Positions 56,980-64,000 of a stretch of 64,000 bases of DNA are shown in pieces. The notes below the pieces were generated by a model, which worked only from the letters and a program-made list of their open reading frames with translations, did not search any database and was not told where the DNA came from. This stretch comes from Macrothele yani (taxonomy: Eukaryota > Arthropoda > Arachnida > Araneae > Macrothelidae): assembly GCA_039090855.1 (NCBI GenBank), contig CM077025.1, positions 99,552,489-99,616,488 on the forward strand. The letters run 5' to 3'. The position numbers and the translations under genes were made by a program. How positions within the stretch are numbered: the first letter of the stretch is position 1; each line of letters begins with the position of its first letter.

Positions 56980-59520
56980 TGCCTTTCATTTTCACTTACT
57001 TTCAAGTTTAGTCATAAGTTCCAGGCATAGTCGCATTTCATCACTATCAGATTTTAATATTTTATCAGTTAAATTAGCTGTTACTAGTTTTTCACCAATC
57101 TGATAGCCTTGGTCTACAAAATGATTCCTCAGAAGTTTTATCATGTGTGGGACATCAGCAAATGCCCAAATCTTCTTTTCATTATCTTATATTTTGAAAA
57201 AATGTTTGAGTAACAGAAAATTCCCAATGCTTTCCAAAAACTTTGGTTACCACCTCCACGGTCAGAAGAATGCTACCTCTTTAAAGCTGGCCTTTTTCAC
57301 AGAACATATAATTATTTCCAGCAGAGACGGTGTAAGTCTTGTATCAAAATTGTAAAAAAAAATTGTTTGCAGTTATGGGTTAATCCCTAGCTAAAACAAC
57401 TTGGATGTTTTTGAAAGGGCCTAGAATGTGATCTTCCACATGGTCATATGCCATTTCACTCCTGGTATTAATTTCATCAAAAGAAATAACCGCTAATTTT
57501 TCCATATCTGTGAGGCTTTTTTCTTGTTCTTGCATCCTGTGCAAAACCTAAGAGAGAATTCCAGGTGAGTAACTGAAATCACATGTCCATAATTTCAGTG
57601 TGCTCAAACTAGGTAAAGAAAGTTTAATCTGCTCCTTTAAATATTCATGTTTTCTTGGAAAGTATCCATAGAACAAAAGACTTACTTAGCTATGCCCGCT
57701 GTTTCCCAATGTGTTTTTCTATAACCATTCAGTAATCTTTCGATCTGACCAGAAGTAAAAACTTGATATAGAAGATATGAAATTTTACTTCTAACATTTT
57801 CTTCCATTTCATTTTCTAAGGAATGGCATGGTTTACTTATTTCATTTAGCTTCTCATTTAAGCTCGAATTTTATCTTTGCAAATTTCTATTGCATGTATT
57901 CAGATTTTCATTTTCTCTTTCTATTACAGTGATCTTTTCTTCCAAAAGTTTCACTTCAGCAGAAAAATATTGATTCCCTGAACACATTGCATGTAAGTTT
58001 GGAGGAAACAACTTCTGTTGTTGTATCTCCTAAAATTATTCTTGATTGTGAAAGCTCATTTATTTTTTCAGCATCTTCATTTTCCATATGATTTAACAGT
58101 TCTGCAACAAGTCATTTTCTTGATGAGTATTTCTTTCGCTGTCAGTAGCACATGATGTAGAATGACTACTGATATTTGGTAGAAACAATTCTAGTAGGGC
58201 ATCAGGCTTTAAACGTTGCTCTACTGATAAGTTTAAAAGTTCAGCTTTCAAATCACTCACTTATGACTCTTTTTTGAAATGCACGAAACAAATTTGTGCA
58301 TTTTCAGCAGATCATTGATCCTTCCTATGACATCTTGAAATCCACTGCTTACGAAGCCCTTCGTCTTAAGGGAAGCTATGAAGGATAATATGAGGGTTGT
58401 ACCAAAAGTAATGCAAAAGTGGGCATAACTTTTTTTATTAACTGACAGAGGTCATTCAAATTGCACATGTTGGTAGAGTAACACTTTCTCTATACAAAGG
58501 TACTGCTCAACATAGTCTCCATCACAAGTGATGCATTTGTGCCATCGTTGAACTAAACTCTCTAATCCTCTTTGAAAAATTCAGGTGTGGACTGTTGTAC
58601 CCACTTCTTCACAGCCACTTTCACCTCATCTGTGTCATCAAATAGTTGTCCCCAGAGACTGTCCTTCATTGGACCGAACAGGTGGAAGTCGGAAGGACCC
58701 AGATCTGGGTCTTGAACTTCTTAGGCTTTGGTGAAGAGGTGTGGTGCGATTCCATGGATTGATTCTTTGTTTCTGGATCATAAAGATATGCCCATGTTTC
58801 ATCCCCTGTCACCAGATCAGAAAAAACGTGTCCTCATTGGCTTCAAATGTTTCCAGCAGATCAAAGCAGACCCTTCTCTCCTTCAAATCAAGTGTCAACT
58901 GCCAAGGTACCATCTTTGCACACACATTCTGATACCTTACCTTCCACCATTTTCTGTGTGGCACTGTGACTACAATCCAGTGGTGCAACAAGCTCACAGA
59001 TTGTGATTCTTCTCTCCGCAAGAATCAATTCATCTACTCGCTGACGATTGGTGTCAGTGGTCGCAAATGATGGTCTCCCACTGCATGGCTTGCTTTCAAT
59101 GCTAGTTTCCCCTTCTTTAAACTTCTTAATCTATCTGTGCACATTGCTCTTGTCAATGGTGTCATCTTCGTAAACATTCTGTAGCCTCCTGTGGATGTCA
59201 GACAGCCTGCACCCTTCCTTCGTCAAGAACTCAATGACGGCACATTGCTTCTGCTTGAAATCCATTATTTACCTGCAATGAAGAAGTGTTACTATAGAGA
59301 AAGAGTTACTCCACCAAAATGTGTGATTTAAATGACCTCTGTCAGTTAGAGAAAGAGTTACTCCACCAAAATGTGCGATTTGAATGACCTCTGTTAGTTA
59401 ATAGAAAAGTTATGCCCACTTTTGCATTACTTTCGGTACAACTCTTGTATCATTGCTTGTTTCACTGCTATTACAAGTTCCGACCGCGGAATGAACCATA
59501 TTTTTACAATACAGATTCAA
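56980..59520 (-). pseudogene. P-element/THAP9-type transposase pseudogene
   Basis: A transposase of the P superfamily, decayed. The start MVHSAVGTCNSSETSND (about 59505-59450) is the beginning of a THAP zinc finger. It continues beyond mariner C at 58390 with LHSFP, DEGLRKQWISRCHRKDQ and SAENAQICFVHF, giving the C-x2-H end of the C2CH motif. Next come a coiled-coil stretch (LLEEKITVIERENENLNTCN, about 57945-57885) and the catalytic region: EKLAVISFDEINTRSEMAYD (about 57510, FDE with a catalytic Asp), ILGPFKNIQVVLARD, SDRGGGNQSFWKALGIF (about 57268) and IWAFADVPHMIKLLRNHFVD (about 57170). Several stops and frameshifts occur. Motifs match the P and THAP9 pattern of recalled family members. Confidence 0.85.
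58391..59447 (-). mobile_element. Mariner-like element C, decayed, inside the THAP region
   Basis: Inverted ends share GTTGTACC, AAAGTAATGC and AAAAGTGGGC (58395 on; right copy ending 59447) and are flanked by TA. Minus-strand transposase pieces include MVPWQLTLDLKERRVCFDLL (about 58915), TGDETWAYLYDPETK (first Asp, about 58800) and QSMESHHTS. The region of the second and third Asp is missing or unreadable, so the element is internally deleted. A 43-bp direct repeat near the right end (59295-59395) duplicates TTACTCCACCAAAATGTG. Confidence 0.83.
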
Positions 59521-59870
59521 ATATAGATAGAAATCCTATATCTACACATGTATATGTGAAAACGAATCAGACAATTTGAGAAACCTGATCACAGTCAACA
59601 AAGAGATAAGGTTGCAATGCAGAAACAGCACTAAGAGTGTATCCCTCAAATTTTATTGTAGGCGGAGGGGTTGACTTTGTATTACAGCATTCCTCCTCAA
59701 ACGGGCGCTCGAAACCAGCTGATGTCACGTTTCCTGGAAGTGGCGAAGAGGAAAGATTGCAGAAAATCTTTGACCTACCTCTCTTCTAAGTACCTTGGGT
59801 ATCACACAAGCATCACGCTGCATGTGCGGTCAGTCTTTATAGGTGCATCTGCGCAAAAGACTGGTGGTGG

Positions 59871-60181
59871 GGGCCACGGGTGGCCTAGTGGGCAACGTTC
59901 GTGACTGCCGCGGAAAGGACCTGAGGTTCGACCCCAGGCAGGTACGAACGCTCGATCCACTAAATATCCGCCGTGCATCGGATGGGCATGCTAAGCCGTC
60001 GTACCCCGGGTACTGGCCCCCCGGTAATAAATAAGGGTGTCTTGCTCCTCCTTTCTACTTCGCTTCTGTGTCACTTTCCTATCGGGCACTCTAGCCCAAA
60101 TCTCTTAGCTTCCTATTTCTAAGGGTTGTTTAAGACCTGGGGTCAGACACTCCCTTCCTAAAATCCTCTACATATGATCAT
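59871..60181 (+). mobile_element. tRNA-derived SINE in Tc1 G
   Basis: A 311-bp insert flanked by the 12-bp direct repeat GACTGGTGGTGG (59859-59870 and 60182-60193). The head is tRNA-like: box A GTGGCCTAGTGGGCAACG (59880 region) and box B GAGGTTCGACCCC (59933-59945). Removing it restores the Tc1 reading frame across the junction. This is a different SINE family from those at 0.66 kb and 49 kb. Confidence 0.87.
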
Positions 60182-61010
60182 GACTGGTGGTGGTTGTGCA
60201 CCAAAAACCATCCCCAGTGAGGACCGTTATCTGCTGCTACAGGCCAAGAAGGAACCACACCAGACAGCAAGTAACCTTGCAAAAAACTGAACATATGCAC
60301 AGAATGCAGAATACCACAATTTACAGTGGCCAGGCGACTACACAAAGGTGGACTGTTTGTCCAATGACCAGTAAGCTGTGTTCCATTAACAACTGCTCAC
60401 AGGAGACACCGTTTACAGTGGTTCAGAGAACATAAAGAGTGGACAGCAGAACAGTGGGGTATGATACTCTTGACTGATGAGAGTACATTTAGTGTCTCTA
60501 GCAATTCTGGACATCAGCTAATCTGGCATGAGGTAGGCACTCAGTATCACCCAGAAAACATCAATGAAAAGAATGGAGATGGTGGCCGTGGTGTTCTTGT
60601 ATGGGAAGGCATTTTGATCAAAAGATGTATGGAGTTCCAGATATTAGAAGAAGGTACTATAACTAGCATGTGCTACTGTTCCATGTTTGTCAGTTCCGAG
60701 GTGCCATTGGTTCACAGTTCATGTTAATAGATGATAACATGAGACCCCATTGTACTGTGGCTGTTGATGAGCTGTTGGAAAGTGATGACATTCAACGAAT
60801 GGACCGGCCAGCATGTTCCCTCGACCCAAATCCTATAGAACACGTGTGAGAAGCTCTGGGGAGGCACGCTGCGGCACGTCAACACACATTGGAAACTGTC
60901 CAACAGCTGAAGATGGCACTGGCGGAAGAATGGGTAATATCACCACAAGAACTCGTCAACAGCCTAGTGTGAAGGACAGATGGTGCAAATAATGCAGCGA
61001 TATTAGAGGT

Positions 61011-61612
61011 GATCATATTAGAGATGAGCTCGGGCCCGGGCGGGCTCAGAATTCATTAACTACCAAAAAACCTGGGACCGGGCTTACACGTCTTGAATTT
61101 CATTACTGTAATTAATTCAACACGTGTAATTCTGAGCCCAGTTGAATTACACGTGTTGAATTTCACTGTGGATTTGTTGCCATGGTAGAAGGATTTTCAA
61201 TTTCCTAAGCTAGCTGCCATTGCAAGACAAATTTTGCTTAGCAAGACTTGCATTATGCATTGTCCAAAGTTATGGCCCAAGCAAGGATTAGTTTAAGGAG
61301 GTCTGGTATTGAAAAACTGGGAAAAAATCACATTCCCATTTTTTTTTATTTTATTAAAAATCAAGAATCTTATCTTTAAAATGATGTATTAATTTCCAAA
61401 ATTGTGCAGTTAGAAGTATTGTTATTTACTTTTTAAAATTTCCTCACTCCCACGATTTTTGGGGTGACGTTGGTTTTTAGTACAGCAGGTCGAGTTTTAG
61501 AGAAAAGAAGATCAAGTTGAAGCGCTGAGGCATTAGATACAATCCTCTCTCTCTCTCTTTTCATGGTGAACTTGATACGGAAACTGCACACAGATATGAT
61601 AATATTGTGATT
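61011..61612. other. Non-coding, small inverted repeat
   Basis: The words AATTCAACACGTGTAATTC and TGAATTACACGTGTTGAATT at 61110-61160 form an imperfect inverted pair, and GAGCTCGGGCCCGGGC occurs at 61027. No gene. Confidence 0.5.
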
Positions 61613-61619
61613 ATTATAT

Positions 61620-62277
61620 TGGGTATATAAATAAGTTTTGAGGGATTTGAGGTGAACAAAACACGTTGCTGGAGAACAGAAACAATATTTTAATATTAAT
61701 CGAAGTATGCTCCCTCTGAAGCTACAACTTTACCCCATCTTTCGGGCAGTGAACGTATGCCCCGAAGGAAGAATTCCGGTTCCTTGGAAGAGATCCAGTT
61801 GTACAGCCAATTTTTGATGTCTTCATAAGAACTAAACCGTTCTCCAGAAACTGCTGACTGCATCGACCGGAACAAATGGTAATCCGATGGCGCAATATCT
61901 GGCGAATATGGTGGGTGGGGCAGAACTTCCCAGTCGAATCCTTCTAAGAACTGTTGCACAGGTCAAGAAACATGTGGTCTTGCGTTGTCATGCTGTAAGA
62001 TGACTTTGTTGTGTCTATTCTCCCATTCCGGCCGTTTTTGTGAGAGAGCTTGTTTTAAATGCATTAATTGGGATCAATACCGATCACCAGTAATAGTTTC
62101 TGATGGTTTCAGCAGTTCATAGTGTGTCACACCCTTCTGGTCCCACCAGATACGCAGCTTTACCTTTGAACCATGGATATTGCATTTTGGCGTTGAAGGA
62201 CCTGGTTCACCTGGCTTCACCCATGCTTTCTGCCATTCACCCATGCTTTCTGCCAGTCGGCAGTAATAATACAATGC
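61620..62277 (-). pseudogene. Mariner transposase remnant D, 5' truncated
   Basis: Minus-strand pieces: RIWWDQKGVTHYELLKPSET (62170 region), ILQHDNARPHVS (second Asp, about 61990) and 61959-61696 with WEVLPHPPYSPDIAPSDYHL (third Asp). It ends ERWGKVVASEGAYFD. The first catalytic Asp and DNA-binding half are absent. The sequence type resembles the mellifera-like mariners. A 19-bp tandem duplication (CACCCATGCTTTCTGCCA) lies at 62219-62255. Confidence 0.85.
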
Positions 62278-62369
62278 AAAAAAACCTTTCTTTTTTACCT
62301 TTGAAGCAGCAATTCACCAACAACAAAACTAATCCTGCAGCGGTTTCATCATCATCTGAGAGAATTTAG

Positions 62370-63440
62370 GTCAATTCAAAATGTCAGTCATATGACAGTC
62401 GAAGAGGTAGGGCAGGCATGGCTGAAAGCTGACATTCCTACAATGCTTGTAACTTCATGCAATTGAAAAACTGGAAAAAATTCATGGCTCAGGACTTTTA
62501 TTAAAGAAGTTCCTCAGAATCCCAACGAAAACGAGAACTTGAGTTCATGAATGCGTTAAATGCCATTTTTGATATTGCCCATGCTGATGTTTTAAATAGA
62601 ATAAAAATCAAAGAAAACTGTGATTTTCTAATAGATCAACGAAGTAAGTGTAAAATGTATTTTGGGTAATGAAGACATAGAACTTATAAAAAAAGTAGGA
62701 CAGAATCCTTGAAAGAAAGAAAAAGGAAGAAGAACGAAATAGAAAAGCCACAGGGGTGGTCGCTTCAACATCAACTGTTTATTCAATCAGCGATTCAGAA
62801 ACCTCAGTTTCCCAATCAGATAGTGATGATGACTTCTTAGCCAATGAAAAGAAGAGTCCAGGTCAGAATGTTGAAAAGAAAAAATCTCTGTCTACAGCAC
62901 AACTATTCACATCTCATGTTACTGGTGCTTTAGATCATAACAAAACATCTGATCGTGAAGCACTTCGTTTGGTTGTTCCAGTTGAAACAGCTTTGGGGCA
63001 TGATCCTAGTACACTTCCTCTTCCATGAAGTACCATTGAAAGATCAAGAAAAAAAGCTAGAAAAGAATATGCTGAGTCAGCAATGAGTGAACTCAAACCC
63101 GACTGACCTCTTGTCCTTCATTGGGATGGCAAACTTCTGCCTGAATGCTTTGGATTAGGAAAGGTTGATCAGTTGCCTGTTTATGTTTCGGGAGATGGTA
63201 TTGAAAAACTTGTTGGTGTGCCCAAGTTGTGTGGTGGAGGTACAGCGCAAAATCTATTTTCACCCTATTAAAGCATTGGGCGGCTGAGAAAAAACATTTA
63301 GGCTTTAAGTTTTGATACGACGAGTGTAAATACTGGTTGTGTAAAAGGGCCATGCATTGAGTTGAAGAAAAAAATTGCCCATGAACTATTGTCACTAGCC
63401 TGTCGTCACCATGTCATGGAATTAATCTTGGCAAAGGTAT
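62370..63440 (+). pseudogene. DDE-like transposon protein remnant, N-terminal and middle part
   Basis: Plus-strand fragments in several frames: EVGQAWLKADIPTM (about 62405), FMNALNAIFDIAHADVLNRI (about 62545), an acidic-serine stretch SISDSETSVSQSDSDDDFLA (62780) and PLVLHWDGKLLPECFGLGKV (about 63105). Later come LSFDTTSVNTGCVKGPCIEL (about 63305) and LLSLACRHHVMELIL (about 63390). The pairing of FDTTxxNTG with CRHHxxE resembles RNase H-fold transposases of the hAT type. I recognise the phrases as a recurrent arthropod repeat protein but cannot name it. Stops interrupt it. Confidence 0.55.
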
Positions 63441-64000
63441 TTATTTACCTTTAAGTTTTCTGCCTAAGGACCATGAATGCATATCAAAACTTTCACTAAT
63501 ATAGATAACTTTGACAATATAAATACTTCGAACACCATACATCAATTCTCACAAATTTTCCAACTTTGTCATTTTCATTTTCAGAAAATTTCGTCTCCCT
63601 TATCAAGATTAAATGCAGGTTAACGTGTAGATTATGGTGCAAAGTTCAGGGATGAAAAGTTTCAAAAAACTGTGACGTACATCCTTTTTGTAATAAAAAA
63701 TTATGTAAAATTTTAAAAAATTTCATTGATACACTCATTTAAAAAAAAAAATTAGGTAAAATTTACCTGTCTATGTGGGATGCAGAAATCCAGTCAGTAA
63801 CGATGATCATGCTGTGACTACCGGCAGAGCATCTGCCACAGCTGCCTCTGGTCTCAGCCGAAGGATTCCCGTAAAACAGATTAGGCCTAGCCATGTCACA
63901 TGTGCAGCACGAATGCAAGCTTGGTTAACTGTGGTGAGCACGGAAGCATACTTAGTCGTGACACACATGCAGCAGTACAGGTTGGCTTCGCTTTCACAAG
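63441..64000. other. Non-coding, end of window
   Basis: AT-rich to 63770, then a moderately GC-rich 230-bp end with no recognised feature. Confidence 0.45.

Larger units (their letters stand above)
54033..59798 (-). mobile_element. P-superfamily transposon with THAP domain, carrying two mariners
   Basis: The insertion in Tc1 G is flanked by the 8-bp direct repeat GTATCACA (54025-54032 and 59799-59806), the target length typical of P elements. Ends are related inverted repeats: CAAGATATACC...CTTAGAAGAGAG on the left, and on the right (reverse complement) CCAAGGTACTTAGAAGAGAG. Two mariner-like elements lie inside (55231-56525 and 58391-59447); without them the element is about 3.4 kb. The left end also holds a near-perfect hairpin at 54037-54076. 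Confidence 0.85.
53923..60990 (+). pseudogene. Tc1 transposase pseudogene (element G), interrupted
   Basis: Three coding parts can be aligned with the intact transposase of element F. Part one, 53923-54032, is the first DNA-binding helices. Part two, 59799-59870, is the next about 24 residues. Part three, 60182-60990, covers the rest: LLTDESTFSVSSNSGHQLIW (first Asp, about 60462-60520), GGRGVLVWEGILI, an IDDNMRPH-like second Asp (about 60730) and LDPNPIEHV (Glu, about 60825). Stops and frame changes occur at 60287, 60370, 60728 and after PIEHV. The element is inactive. Confidence 0.83.
53653..61010 (+). mobile_element. Tc1-like transposon G, split by a P element and a SINE
   Basis: An older relative of Tc1 F. 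The left end CACTGGTGTACAAAACTTAA is at 53653 after TA. The coding start MARREHLDDFTHGRTTGR is at 53923 and continues to AQQFGM-YHT at 54032. The same protein resumes at 59799 (YHTSITLHVRSVF) and, after a SINE, at 60182-61000. The intervening 5.77 kb is a P element. The right terminal repeat is not found; sequence diverges at about 61010. Confidence 0.85.

Noticed and set aside
59540..59600. Short first coding exon of the ankyrin gene ending in Asp-Gln before a GT
   Set aside because: A GATCAG|GTTTCT occurs on the minus strand, but no upstream ATG with the family's first residues is present, and the site is inside the P element.

Overview
This is an AT-rich animal nuclear window with no prokaryotic genes. 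The transposon set (Tc1 and mariner elements, a THAP-domain P element, RTE and R4-type LINEs, Penelope-like elements, tRNA-derived SINEs) and the large introns suggest an arthropod with a big, repeat-laden genome. I cannot name the species.

Host gene. The only host coding sequence I can support is three consecutive minus-strand exons of one ankyrin-repeat gene at 42640-42407, 24957-24757 and 17077-16925. All junctions are phase 0. Joined, they read as the N-terminal ankyrin repeats of the PP6 regulatory ankyrin subunit family (ANKRD28/ANKRD44/ANKRD52). The introns are about 17.4 kb and 7.7 kb. The gene runs on past both visible ends, so most of the window is intron or upstream sequence of this gene. 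The intron after the third exon appears to start with GC rather than GT.

Layout. 0.5-4 kb: decayed RTE-type LINE split by a SINE. 4-10.4 kb: non-coding, with a duplicated block, a 36-bp-arm hairpin and a 29-bp minisatellite. 10.4-15.7 kb: three degenerate Tc1-like elements. 17.3-22 kb: a mariner split by a Tc1, then another Tc1. 23.5-26.6 kb: Penelope-derived palindrome and a Penelope-like element (PLE) with GIY-YIG domain and hammerhead motif. 28.2-36.5 kb: R4/Dong-like LINE beginning at a (TAA)n tract, interrupted by an antisense LINE and followed head-to-tail by a second truncated copy. 37-41.7 kb: an unusual non-coding repeat family with about 150-bp internal periodicity, interrupted by a Tc1 with an intact 342-residue transposase and by a MITE. 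43.2-45.4 kb: an 850-bp inverted repeat and a second PLE. 45.4-47.2 kb: the repeat family again. 47.2-49.8 kb: LINE remnant pierced by two long palindromes. 52.3-64 kb: a Tc1 holding a THAP-type P element that itself holds two mariners, plus a SINE, then mariner and DDE-like remnants.

Most notable signal. Several Penelope-associated segments carry short motifs that fold as minimal hammerhead ribozymes (26485, 43611, 48464 and its mirror copy). A second set (23539-23644, 44175-44219, 37095-37137) keeps the same architecture but has the core C3-G8 pair replaced by U3-A8, with compensatory changes in stem II. All such calls come from reading the sequence by eye; no alignment, folding or database search was run.
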